The position numbers were made by a program, and so were the translations under genes. From NCBI GenBank assembly GCA_963169235.1, contig CAUJCX010000005.1, positions 1 to 32,143 of the forward strand: a stretch of 32,143 bases of DNA. Direction: 5' to 3'. Shown one piece after another: positions 24,754 through 32,143 of this stretch (position 1 is its first letter; each line of letters starts with the position of its first letter). The notes beneath the pieces were generated by a model, which was given only the letters and a program-made list of their open reading frames with translations, ran no database searches and was not told the DNA's origin. This stretch comes from Actinomycetota bacterium (lineage in GTDB: Bacteria; Actinomycetota; Thermoleophilia; Miltoncostaeales; Miltoncostaeaceae).

Positions 24754-26351
24754 CCGATCACCGGGGTGCCGCGCGTGTTGGGGCACTTGACGTTGCCGGG
24801 AACGGCGCCGGCGGTGCCGTCCGTCCACGTCGCCGTGGCCCACGTGGGCTGACCGTCCGTGTAGCCGCTGACGTACTGCATGCTGTACGTGCCGTACGGC
24901 GGGTTGAACGTGGCGACGCCGCTGGACGCGACGGTCGTCTGCTGGTCGAACGTCACGGTGACGCCGATGAGGCGCACCAGCTGGCCGACGCCGAGCCGGT
25001 GCTTGATCGGCAGCACGCACTTGGTGGTGGGGCCCATGCGCACCACCTGCGACCGCACGGTGCCCTCCGGCAGCAGCAGGGTCATGCTGGCGTCCGAGTA
25101 CGAGGGCGACACGACCGACAGCGTGTACGGGGTGACGTCGGTCTTCGGCAGGCAGAACTCCGCGTAGCCGTTGGCGTCGGTCACGCGCGACGGGATGTCC
25201 GACCGCGCCGCGTCGCCACCGGACACCTGCACCGTCGCACCCGGCACGGCGCTGCCGTTGGCCGCGCTGACGACCGACACCTTCAGCCGGGCGGTGCGCG
25301 TCGTGCGCGTCATCCGGGCGGTGAAGACCTGGTTGGGGTTGTCGGGGTAGCCCTCCGGCACCTTGGCCACGAGGGGCGGAAGCGCGTCGTAGCAGTCGGC
25401 CGTCACCTTGACCGTGGTGTTCTCGGAGCTGGGACGGATGTTGGCGCCCTGGATCTTGTCCACCTGGAACCCGCCGGTGTAGCCGACGAAGCTCTGGGAC
25501 AGTCCCCCGGCCGTCGCGGGCAGCGCGATGTCGGCCTGGGCGCGCTCGGTGACGGGCGCGCCCGTCGTCGCGTCCAGCACGTTCACGGTGATGGTGGCCG
25601 GCCGGTACAGCTTGATGGTGCCCTCCCACGCCTGCGACGCCGCGAGGCTCTGCTGCACGGTGTCGGGGCCGGACGTGGGGTCGGTGGCGTAGTCGTTGTA
25701 CGTGGCGGCGGCCTTGTACCAGTGCAGCGGGCTCGTCAGCGGCGGGTCGCTGGGGTCGAGGCCGCCGAAGACCACCTTGCCCTGGGCGTCCGTCAGCGCG
25801 GTGCGCTCGGGCGACGTGCTGCCGTACAGGCGCACGCGCGCGCCCACCAGCGGCGTCAGCGTGAACCCGTCGATGACGTTGATGATGGCCGTCGCCTTGC
25901 CGCGGATGGCCGCGACGTTGGGGGGAGCCATCTGCGTGACCACGGTGACGGGGCGGCCCGCCGTGACCTGGGGGGTGACGGTGACGCTGATGCGCTTGTA
26001 GTTGATGTACGAGCGGCTGCGTCCGGGGGTGGGATCGTCGACGTACGTGACGTCGGTGTCGACGCGGTACGTGATGCCGCTGACGTCGGTGGTGTCCGTC
26101 GCCTTCAGCAGGCCCACCGGGTTGCCGGCGATGACGCCCACGTCGTCGTAGTCCATCTCGCGGATGGTGTCGAGGCGGCCGTTGGCCATCTTCGACGACA
26201 CGGTGTCCAGGCGCCCCTTGGAGATCTGCGCGCTCGAGGCGGCGAAGCCCATGAACACGCCGCCCGCGACGATGCCGAGGATGACGATGCCGATGAGTAC
26301 CTCAATGAACGAGAAGCCGCTCTGGGAGGAGCGGGCGTGGCGCTGGGGCAC
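24750..26351 (-). CDS. PilV-like minor prepilin with multiple beta-sandwich domains
   Basis: Prepilin of 533 residues, far longer than usual for PilV (about 150-200). GTG 26351 follows GGAGG with a six-base spacer and gives a 12-residue leader (PQRHARSSQSG after the start) before FSFIEVLIGIVILGIVAGG, with Glu5 intact; the frame is open to 26432. After the pilin helix and head (to about 140) come at least three carboxypeptidase-regulatory/CnaB-like repeats, seen as AIINVIDGFTLTPLVGARV, TITVNVLDATTGAPV and LKVSVVSAANGSAVPGATV, each followed by a TDAQG- or TDANG-type turn or an equivalent. A further beta domain ends TRGTPVIG. The stacked domains suggest a stalk or adhesin. First gene of the three-gene cassette. 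Confidence 0.88.
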   Translation of the reverse strand: MPQRHARSSQSGFSFIEVLIGIVILGIVAGGVFMGFAASSAQISKGRLDTVSSKMANGRLDTIREMDYDDVGVIAGNPVGLLKATDTTDVSGITYRVDTDVTYVDDPTPGRSRSYINYKRISVTVTPQVTAGRPVTVVTQMAPPNVAAIRGKATAIINVIDGFTLTPLVGARVRLYGSTSPERTALTDAQGKVVFGGLDPSDPPLTSPLHWYKAAATYNDYATDPTSGPDTVQQSLAASQAWEGTIKLYRPATITVNVLDATTGAPVTERAQADIALPATAGGLSQSFVGYTGGFQVDKIQGANIRPSSENTTVKVTADCYDALPPLVAKVPEGYPDNPNQVFTARMTRTTRTARLKVSVVSAANGSAVPGATVQVSGGDAARSDIPSRVTDANGYAEFCLPKTDVTPYTLSVVSPSYSDASMTLLLPEGTVRSQVVRMGPTTKCVLPIKHRLGVGQLVRLIGVTVTFDQQTTVASSGVATFNPPYGTYSMQYVSGYTDGQPTWATATWTDGTAGAVPGNVKCPNTRGTPVIG

Positions 26352-26413
26352 TCGTGGCCTCCGACGATGCGGCTGCGGCGGCGGACCGCCGATCGGCACT
26401 GACGTTTCGCACG

Positions 26414-26419
26414 CATATA
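26414..26419 (-). promoter_or_regulatory. Possible -10 element of the minor-pilin operon
   Basis: TATATG within CGATATATGCG on the minus strand is a rare AT-rich spot in the 99-base gap before the PilV-like gene. I find no convincing -35 box, so this is a weak candidate. Confidence 0.25.
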
Positions 26420-26450
26420 TCGGCCGCGACACGCGATCACTTGATGGGGT

Positions 26451-27650
26451 CTATGCCACCGCCCGGCGCGGGTCGTCGCGTCCGGCCACCGCGCGCAGCC
26501 ACAGCGTGCTGAGCAACGGGAACGCGAACGCGGTGACGAACGCCGCCTCGACACCGGCGTGCGAGGCCAGCCACCCGGCGACCACGGTGCCGAGCGCCGA
26601 CCCGCACACCACCGCGCCGATGGACCACGAGAACGCCTCGGTCAGCGCATCGGGGGGCGAGATCTGCTGGATGAGCTCGTACACCGCCGCGATGGTGGGC
26701 GCGATCGCGATGCCGTCCACCGTCAGCGCCACGCTCATCCACACCCAGCCGGAGGTCGCGGTGAGCACCAGCGGCACGCCGGCCAGCACCAGCACCGGCA
26801 ACAGCAGCGTCAGGCGGCGCAGCGCCGGCGCGTGCCACAGCCGCGTCACCGCCAGCCCGCCCACCAGGCTGCCCGCGGCCCAGATGCCCAGCACGACGCC
26901 CGCGCGCGACTTGTCGCCCACCGCCTCGAGCCCGGCGATGGCGGCGATCTCGATGCCGCCGAACGTGCCGCCCAGCAGGGCGTACGTCACCAGCACGGCC
27001 CGCAGCCGCCGGTCGCGCAGCACAGCCCCGGTGCGGCCCGTGACGCGGGACGGCGCGGAGTGGCGCGCCATCATGGCGGCGAACCCCAGCGTCACCAGGC
27101 CGGTGAGGCCCGCGCACGCCAGCATCCCCAGCGGGGCGCTGGTCGCGGCGATCAGCGCGACGATCATCATGGGCCCCACCACGAACACGGCCTCCTGGCA
27201 CGCCGCCTCCAGGCCGTACAACCCGCGCAGCGCGTCGGCAGGCACCAGGCGCGGCAGGGCGGCGCGGTAGATGGTGGCGATGGGCGGGGTGAGCGCGCCG
27301 CCCACGGCCGCCAGCGCGGTCATGCCCACGACGCCCAGCCGGCCGGGGATCGCCCCCATCAGCCCCAGCGCCACCGAGCAGCCCGCCGCCGTGACCACCA
27401 GCACGCGCGCGTGGCCCAGGCGGTCGGCCGTGCGGCCGATGAACGGGGCGGCCCCGCCCGCCGCGACGGTGAACGTGCCCGCGACGACGCCGGTGGCGGC
27501 GTACGACAGGCCCTCGTGGCGCGCCAGCAGCACGAGTGCCAGGTTGGTCATCGTCAGCGGCAGCCGCCCCAGGAGGGCCAGCACCAGCAGTGCCACCAGC
27601 TCTCCGCGGCTGATGTGACCGCCCGCGGCCGCGGGGCCGTGTGCGCCCAC
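26451..27650 (-). CDS. MFS transporter
   Basis: Inner-membrane protein of 399 residues with about twelve hydrophobic helices in two sets of six. The loop between helices 2 and 3 carries PFIGRTADRLGHARVLV, the G-x3-D-R-x-G-(R/H) motif A of the major facilitator superfamily. The central cytoplasmic loop is around residues 200-215 (ARHSAPSRVTGRTG). The type resembles drug or sugar efflux carriers, but the substrate cannot be told. GTG 27650 follows the proA-like stop directly (TGAGTG), implying co-transcription and coupled translation. Confidence 0.88.
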   Translation of the reverse strand: MGAHGPAAAGGHISRGELVALLVLALLGRLPLTMTNLALVLLARHEGLSYAATGVVAGTFTVAAGGAAPFIGRTADRLGHARVLVVTAAGCSVALGLMGAIPGRLGVVGMTALAAVGGALTPPIATIYRAALPRLVPADALRGLYGLEAACQEAVFVVGPMMIVALIAATSAPLGMLACAGLTGLVTLGFAAMMARHSAPSRVTGRTGAVLRDRRLRAVLVTYALLGGTFGGIEIAAIAGLEAVGDKSRAGVVLGIWAAGSLVGGLAVTRLWHAPALRRLTLLLPVLVLAGVPLVLTATSGWVWMSVALTVDGIAIAPTIAAVYELIQQISPPDALTEAFSWSIGAVVCGSALGTVVAGWLASHAGVEAAFVTAFAFPLLSTLWLRAVAGRDDPRRAVA

Positions 27651-28892
27651 TCAGGCCCCGGCGGGCGTCACCACGAACTGGCGCAGATACAGATCGCGGA
27701 ACGTCACGGGGCCGCGCGGACCCGGCACGTGGTCGACGTTGATGCCGGTCTCCGGCGCCGCCAGCAGCTTGAAGCCGTCCAGCAGCCGGGTCGTGGCGTT
27801 CCAGAACGCACCGGTGCCGGCGTAGTCGGCGATGAACCCGTCGGCGGCGGCGGCGTCCTCGGTGACGATGGTGGCGGCCAGGCCGGAGGTCTCGGCGTTG
27901 GCGGTTGCCGCGGCCTCGGCGTACGAACCCACCGGCGCCACCGTCACGTGCGCCTCGTCACCCTCCTGCAGCGCCCACTCGAGACCGAGGGCGTGGTCGT
28001 GCGGGGGCAGCGCCAGGGTCACCCCGGCGTCGTCGGCGGCGGCGCGGGCCACAGCCAGCGCGTCGTCCCACACGGCGGTGTGCACCAGCAGCAGGTTGAG
28101 GCGGTTGCACACGCCCAGGCGGTCGAGCCCCTCGCGCACCAGGCGGGACGCGGTGCCGAGGTCGGCCGCCTGGTCGACGTACATCACGCCGCCGCCGTCG
28201 GCGTGGGCCATGGTGCGCACGCCATGGGCCGCCGCGTGGGTGCCCAGCTCCCGGGTGGTGGGGCCGCTGCCGCGGATGATCACCAGCGGGATGAGCGCGG
28301 GCATGCTGACGAGCGCCCGCGCCCCCTCCCGATCGGGCGAGCGCACCAGCTGCACCGCGTCCTCGGGCAGACCGGCGGCCGCGAGGGCCGGGGCGATGAC
28401 GTGGTCCACGAGGGCCTCGGCCGAGCGCAGTGCCGCACCGCCCGTGCGCAGCACGCCCGCGTTGCGGCTCTTGAGCAGCTGGGACGCGACGTCCACCGTG
28501 ACGTTGGGGCGCGCCTCGTAGTTGGCGCCGATGACGCCCACCGGGCGCCGGCGCTCCTGCATGCGCAGGCCCCCGGGGAGCTCGCGCGTGGCCACCACCG
28601 GGTCGGGGAACGGCGTCGCGGACAGGATCTCGATCTGCTGGGCCATCGCCGCCAGCCGGCCTTCGTCGAGGCGCAGGCGGTCGCGCATCGCGTCGGGGAA
28701 CGCCGGGTCGAGCGCGGCCACATCCGCCGCGTTGGCGTCCAGCACGGGGCCCGACGCCGCCGTCAGGCGCGCGCGGATGCCGTCGAGGGCGGCGGTGACG
28801 GCGTCGTCCGGGGCGGCGGCCAGGCGCGGCGCGGCGCGGCGGGCGGCGTGGCCCGCCTCGGCCACGAGGTGGGAGATCTCGCTGGTGGTCAT
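27651..28892 (-). CDS. proA: Glutamate-5-semialdehyde dehydrogenase-like protein (divergent ProA)
   Basis: Aldehyde dehydrogenase-superfamily protein of 413 residues. ProA reduces glutamyl-5-phosphate to glutamate-5-semialdehyde in proline synthesis. RRRPVGVIGANYEARPNVTV matches the ProA cofactor region strongly, and the catalytic cysteine is Cys262 in LGVCNRLNLLLVH. The C-terminal third departs from the family: the usual glycine-rich FGxGxE segment is replaced by FKLLAAPETGINVD, and the tail reads FRDLYLRQFVVTPAG. No proB or obg lies next to it; an MFS carrier follows. ATG 28892 has GGAAG upstream. It is either the proline enzyme of a divergent lineage or a paralog with another acyl-phosphate substrate. 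Confidence 0.75.
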   Translation of the reverse strand: MTTSEISHLVAEAGHAARRAAPRLAAAPDDAVTAALDGIRARLTAASGPVLDANAADVAALDPAFPDAMRDRLRLDEGRLAAMAQQIEILSATPFPDPVVATRELPGGLRMQERRRPVGVIGANYEARPNVTVDVASQLLKSRNAGVLRTGGAALRSAEALVDHVIAPALAAAGLPEDAVQLVRSPDREGARALVSMPALIPLVIIRGSGPTTRELGTHAAAHGVRTMAHADGGGVMYVDQAADLGTASRLVREGLDRLGVCNRLNLLLVHTAVWDDALAVARAAADDAGVTLALPPHDHALGLEWALQEGDEAHVTVAPVGSYAEAAATANAETSGLAATIVTEDAAAADGFIADYAGTGAFWNATTRLLDGFKLLAAPETGINVDHVPGPRGPVTFRDLYLRQFVVTPAGA

Positions 28893-28989
28893 CCGCCGAT
28901 TCTTCCACGGCGGCCGCCTCCGCGCCGTGTGCGCCCCCGCATTGGTGTCACGCAGTGCCGCGGGGCCGCACGAGGGCCGAGGTTCATGC

Positions 28990-29006
28990 TTAGGTTGAGG
29001 TTGAGG
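28990..29006 (+). repeat. Short tandem repeat TTAGG-TTGAGG-TTGAGG
   Basis: Three near-identical 5-6 base units in a row lie in the 250-base divergent gap between proA and the FG-GAP gene. Tandem half-sites like this can bind winged-helix or MerR-type regulators. The rest of the gap is very GC-rich, with partial inverted repeats near 29038-29076, and shows no clear promoter. Confidence 0.3.
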
Positions 29007-29129
29007 CTGGCCGAAGGCGCGCGCCCCCCGCGCCCTCGCACGCGCGGTGCGCCGCCCGCACGTGCCGCGCGCGTGCGGATTCGTCAGCTTTTCACGGTTT
29101 GGTGCCGATGAGATCTGTGACCCGTCCAC

Positions 29130-29145
29130 GGAGGGACGCGCCATC
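29130..29145 (+). promoter_or_regulatory. Shine-Dalgarno with apparent AUC start codon
   Basis: GGAGGG (29130-29135), a seven-base spacer and then ATC (29143-29145), in frame with the FG-GAP protein. No ATG, GTG or TTG exists in frame between here and ATG 29224. That ATG would leave only a stub of the signal peptide and has no ribosome-binding site. Confidence 0.5.
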
Positions 29146-32143
29146 TCGTTCGGCCCCAAGAGAGCCCGCCGCCCCCGGCGGCCCGGAGCCCGCCTACGCG
29201 CGCGGTGGCTGGTCGGCGTCCTGATGGGCCTTCTGGTGATGGCCGGCGCCGCCCACGCGGCACCGGTGGCGACCACCGACCCGGCCACGGGGCTGGTGTC
29301 CGGTGGCGCGACGCTCAACGGCACGGTCACGCCCGATGGCGTGGCCACCAACGCGTGGTTCGAGTACGGCGACACGACGTCGTATGGCTCCTCGACCGCT
29401 ACCACCGCAGTGGGCGCGGGATCGGCCGCCGTGCCCGTGTCCCAGTCGGTGACCGGCCTTTCGTACAACACGCTCGTCAACTTCCGCGTGGTGGCCGATG
29501 ACGGCGGCGGTCCGGTGTATGGGGCCAACCGGACGTTCCTGGTGCCCGATACCACCGCCCCCGGCGTGCCGGCGGTCAGCGGCGGCTCCGCCACGTGGCG
29601 GACGGTCGCGTCGATCGCCATCGTCGCCTCGGGGTCGACCGACTCCGAGTCGGGGATGGACCGATACGAGTACCAGACGTCCACCAACGGCGGCAGCACG
29701 TGGTCGGGTGTCACGGCGGGCGCGACGGCCACGGTGACCGCTCAGGGCACCACGATCGTGCGGTTCCGGGCCCGCGACACGGCGGGCAACGTGTCCGCCT
29801 GGACCGTGCCCGGCGCGGCCGCCACCGCGAAGATGGACCGCACGGCGCCGACGGTGACGACGTCGGGCGGAGCGTGGGCGTGGCGCCAGGCGCCCGCCAC
29901 CGTCACGGTGACCGGCGCGGGCGTCGACGCCCACTCGGGCGTCACCGGCCTGGAGCACCGCACCAGCGCCGACGACGGGGCGACGTGGTCGGCGGCCGCG
30001 CCCGGCGCCACCGTCGCCGTCAGCGCCGTCGGGGACACGCAGGTGCAGTTCCGCGCCACCGACGCGGTCGGCCACGTCGGCGCGTGGGGCTCGACGTTCC
30101 TGCAGGACCGGGCCCGCATCACCACGCAGCCGGGCATCGACATGGCGGCCACGAGCGCGCACCTCACCATCCGGGGGCGCCACGCCAACAACCTCGTGGG
30201 CAGCGGTGGCATCGCCGACGCGGGCGACGTCAACGACGACGGCATCTCGGACTTCATCGTGGGTGCGCCCAACGACACGGTCGCAGGGGAGCGGCTGGGA
30301 GCGGCGTACGTCGTGTTCGGCCGCGCCACGGCGGCGACGGTCGACCTGGCATCGCTGGGCACCGGCGGATTCCGCATCGGCGGGTCGGTGGAGGATGGCC
30401 GGTTCGGGGACGCGGTCGCCGGCATCGGCGACGTCAACGGCGACGGCTTCGACGACGTGGCCGTCGTCGCCTCCATCACCAACGGCCCGGTGGCCGACGC
30501 CGGGGCGGCCTACGTGGTGTTCGGCAAGGCCGACGTGGGCGCGGTCGACACGGGCACGGACGGCGCCTGGGGCTACCGGGTGGACGGGCCGTCGCCGTCG
30601 TACCCGTCCAACGCGGGCGACACGGTGGCGCCCGCGGGCGACGTGAACGGCGACGGCGTGCCCGACCTGCTCGTGGGCATCGCGGACGCCGACGCCGGTG
30701 CCCGCACCAGTGCCGGTGCCGCGTGGGTGGTGTACGGCAAGAGCACCACGGCGACGATCAGCCTGGAGTCGCTGACGCTGGCCCAGGGCTACCGCATCAT
30801 CGGCGCAGGCGATGACACCAAGCTCGGCTCGAGCCTCACGTCGCTGGGCGACGTCAACGGCGACGGGGTCCCCGACCTGGCCGTCGGCGCCGCCGATCAC
30901 GTTCCCGGCGGTGCCGACGCGGGCGCCGCGTACATCGTGTTCGGGCAGACCAGCCAGCTGGAGATCGACGTCGCGAACCTGGGCTCCCAGGGGCGCGTCA
31001 TCACGTCCGTGGGGGACAACCACCGGGCGAACACCGTCGCGGCGCCGGGAGACATCACGGGCGACGGCGTCGCCGACGTGCTGGTGGGGGCTGCCGGGGC
31101 GGGGTACCACGGGCGCCCCAGCAGCGGCAGCATCTACGCGATCTCCGGCGCCGGGTCGGGCCCCGTCGACCTGGCCGATCCCGGCGACGTGGCCTTCCGC
31201 GTCGACGGCGCCGCCAGCTCGGAGGGCATCGGCCTGGGCCTGGGCCCGTCGGCCGCAGACGTGAACGGCGACGGCATCAACGACGTCTTCGTGGGCCACA
31301 ACAACGGGCAGCGCGGACGGAACTGGTCCGGGACCGCGTACGTGATCATGGGCCGCACGACGTCCGGGGTGATCGACCTGCGCGACGCCGCCCCGGGCAC
31401 CATCCGCCTGGACGGACCCACCGGCGACGCGCGCTTCGGCTGGCGCCCCACGGTCGTCCCCGACGCCGACGGCGACGGCGTCCCCGACATCGCCGCCGCC
31501 GACGAGTCGACGGTGGCGGGGCTCGCGTCGGCCGGCACGGTGAAGGTGTTCAGCCTGCAGCGGGCGGGCGCGCTGCCGTCGGCCGGCACGTCGGCGGCCA
31601 CCGCCCTGGCGTCCGGCACCGGCACGCTCAACGGCACGGTCAACCCCAACGGCTCCGACACGACCCGCTGGTTCGAGTACGGCACCACCACCGCCTACGG
31701 ATCCACCACCACCACCATCGGCGCCGGCTCCGGCACCGCCGACGCCGACGTCGCCACCACCCTCACCGGCCTCACATACGGCGACACCATCCACTACCGC
31801 CTCGTCGCCGAAAACGCCGACGGCCACCGCACCTACGGCCCATCCCGATCGTTCTCGGTACCCGACACCACCGCCCCCACCACCCCCACCGTCACCGGCG
31901 GCTCCACCACCTGGCAATCCGTCGCCTCCATCACCATCACCGCCTCAGGATCCACCGACACCGGCGGCTCCGGCCTCGACCACTACCAGTACCAAACCTC
32001 CACCAACAGCGGCAGCACCTGGAGCGCCGCCACCACCGGCGCCACCGCCACCATCACCGCCGAGGCCACCACCCTGGTGCGCTTCCGCGCCGTCGACGCC
32101 GACGGCAACACGTCCGCATGGACCACCCCGGACGGCGACGCCA
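29143..32143 (+). CDS. Large exported FG-GAP propeller protein with Fn3/Ig-like modules (3' end outside window)
   Basis: At least 1000 codons, open at the right edge. From the ATC at 29143 the N-terminus is a strong signal peptide: a basic stretch with KRARRPRRPGARLRARW, then hydrophobic VGVLMGLLVMAG and an AHA cleavage site. An Fn3-like module (29266-29550) with WFEYGDTTSYGS and two Ig-like modules (to about 30110) follow. Then come seven FG-GAP/integrin-alpha repeats, each with a calcium-loop motif such as GDVNGDGFDD, near 30227, 30427, 30637, 30847, 31048, 31258 and 31459. These should close a seven-bladed propeller. After it, the Fn3/Ig pair returns (31570 onwards, WFEYGTTTAYGS) with different codon use. 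Likely a surface adhesin or extracellular matrix protein; ligand unknown. Confidence 0.88.
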   Translation, partial: MSFGPKRARRPRRPGARLRARWLVGVLMGLLVMAGAAHAAPVATTDPATGLVSGGATLNGTVTPDGVATNAWFEYGDTTSYGSSTATTAVGAGSAAVPVSQSVTGLSYNTLVNFRVVADDGGGPVYGANRTFLVPDTTAPGVPAVSGGSATWRTVASIAIVASGSTDSESGMDRYEYQTSTNGGSTWSGVTAGATATVTAQGTTIVRFRARDTAGNVSAWTVPGAAATAKMDRTAPTVTTSGGAWAWRQAPATVTVTGAGVDAHSGVTGLEHRTSADDGATWSAAAPGATVAVSAVGDTQVQFRATDAVGHVGAWGSTFLQDRARITTQPGIDMAATSAHLTIRGRHANNLVGSGGIADAGDVNDDGISDFIVGAPNDTVAGERLGAAYVVFGRATAATVDLASLGTGGFRIGGSVEDGRFGDAVAGIGDVNGDGFDDVAVVASITNGPVADAGAAYVVFGKADVGAVDTGTDGAWGYRVDGPSPSYPSNAGDTVAPAGDVNGDGVPDLLVGIADADAGARTSAGAAWVVYGKSTTATISLESLTLAQGYRIIGAGDDTKLGSSLTSLGDVNGDGVPDLAVGAADHVPGGADAGAAYIVFGQTSQLEIDVANLGSQGRVITSVGDNHRANTVAAPGDITGDGVADVLVGAAGAGYHGRPSSGSIYAISGAGSGPVDLADPGDVAFRVDGAASSEGIGLGLGPSAADVNGDGINDVFVGHNNGQRGRNWSGTAYVIMGRTTSGVIDLRDAAPGTIRLDGPTGDARFGWRPTVVPDADGDGVPDIAAADESTVAGLASAGTVKVFSLQRAGALPSAGTSAATALASGTGTLNGTVNPNGSDTTRWFEYGTTTAYGSTTTTIGAGSGTADADVATTLTGLTYGDTIHYRLVAENADGHRTYGPSRSFSVPDTTAPTTPTVTGGSTTWQSVASITITASGSTDTGGSGLDHYQYQTSTNSGSTWSAATTGATATITAEATTLVRFRAVDADGNTSAWTTPDGDA
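30214..31560 (+). repeat. Seven FG-GAP repeats (beta-propeller)
   Basis: Seven units spaced about 180-210 bases apart, each with a D-x-(N/D/T)-x-D-G-x-x-D calcium loop. Variants are DVNDDGISD, DVNGDGFDD, DVNGDGVPD (twice), DITGDGVAD, DVNGDGIND and DADGDGVPD. Most are followed by a GxAYVVFG-like strand, with IRLDG- or YRVDG-like strands between units. Units are diverged at DNA level, so this is an old repeat rather than a recent expansion. Confidence 0.85.
31570..32143 (+). repeat. Second Fn3/Ig-like module with distinct codon use
   Basis: Protein-level repeat of 29266-29830: TLNGTVNPNG versus TLNGTVTPDG, YQTSTNSGSTWS versus YQTSTNGGSTWS, and VRFRAVDADGNTSAW versus VRFRARDTAGNVSAW. From about 31682 on, threonine is written almost only as ACC (about 37 of 39 by my count) and alanine mostly as GCC. 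The first copy mixes ACG and ACC about evenly. It continues past the window edge. Confidence 0.75.

Noticed and set aside
24735-26402. Long plus-strand frame opposite the PilV-like gene
   Set aside because: No recognisable domain, and the opposite strand has a perfect prepilin leader with a strong Shine-Dalgarno.
26559-29111. 850-codon plus-strand frame opposite MFS and proA
   Set aside because: Repetitive Gly/Arg/His/Gln shadow of two well-supported minus-strand genes.
29108-29224. Short leader frame (ATG 29108) ending TGATG at ATG 29224
   Set aside because: No ribosome-binding site and a Pro/Arg/Ala-rich product. Starting the main protein at 29224 would destroy the signal peptide, so coupling is unlikely.
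29194-31917. 907-codon open frame on the minus strand opposite the FG-GAP gene
   Set aside because: It is the antisense of repeated GC-rich coding DNA. Its product is low-complexity Gly/Val/Arg/Asp with no domain, while the plus strand encodes clear FG-GAP repeats and a signal peptide.

Overview
The window is very GC-rich DNA with strong C/G bias at third codon positions and many GTG starts. It is packed with genes in short operons that often overlap by four bases (GTGA or ATGA). The set rplM-rpsI-glmM-glmS-acpS ... nnr-alr, the CBS-less GuaB3 enzyme beside guaA, and the secreted proteins with 'WFEYGTTTAYGS'-type modules point to an actinobacterium, most likely in the Thermoleophilia (Solirubrobacterales-like). 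That placement is inference from gene content; no rRNA is present.

Layout, left to right. (1) 1-2670, minus: nnr and alr, with alr cut by the left edge. (2) 2710-5686, minus: a threonine-aldolase-like PLP enzyme and a secreted S8 (subtilisin-like) peptidase, separated by two hairpins. (3) 5922-6392, minus: an AhpD-like CxxC protein with its own terminator and a clean upstream palindrome. (4) 6473-12847, minus: rplM-rpsI-glmM-(GT-C-like membrane protein)-glmS-acpS. (5) 13028-13477, plus: a small Cys/His protein. (6) 13484-16200, minus: guaB3-guaA. (7) 16423-18521, minus: a D-Ala-D-Ala carboxypeptidase coupled to a PfkB-family sugar-phosphate kinase. (8) 18556-19627, plus: a small basic protein and an exported protein, both of unknown function. 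(9) 19637-22549, minus: AEC transporter, pyrF and ald. (10) 22620-26351, minus: three overlapping minor-pilin genes of PilV, PilW and PilX type. (11) 26451-28892, minus: a divergent proA-like gene and an MFS transporter. (12) 29143 to the right edge, plus: a large exported protein with a seven-repeat FG-GAP propeller flanked by Fn3/Ig-like modules.

Much of the content serves cell-envelope building: UDP-GlcNAc precursors (GlmS, GlmM), D-alanine supply (Alr), alanine turnover (Ald), peptidoglycan trimming (DacA-like) and a possible glycosyltransferase. GuaA, GuaB3 and PyrF serve nucleotide synthesis. The accessory parts are the pilin cassette, the S8 peptidase and the FG-GAP protein, all at or outside the membrane.

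The most unusual signals are: (a) the FG-GAP gene appears to start at an AUC codon behind a strong Shine-Dalgarno; (b) the same gene changes codon use abruptly near 31,680; (c) the minor-pilin cassette has a 533-residue PilV-like protein carrying several beta-sandwich domains; (d) a terminator-like hairpin sits directly before the glmS ribosome-binding site; (e) a perfect palindrome lies ahead of the AhpD-like gene. I see no CRISPR array, insertion sequence, tRNA or rRNA. No gene-free stretch exceeds 300 bases.
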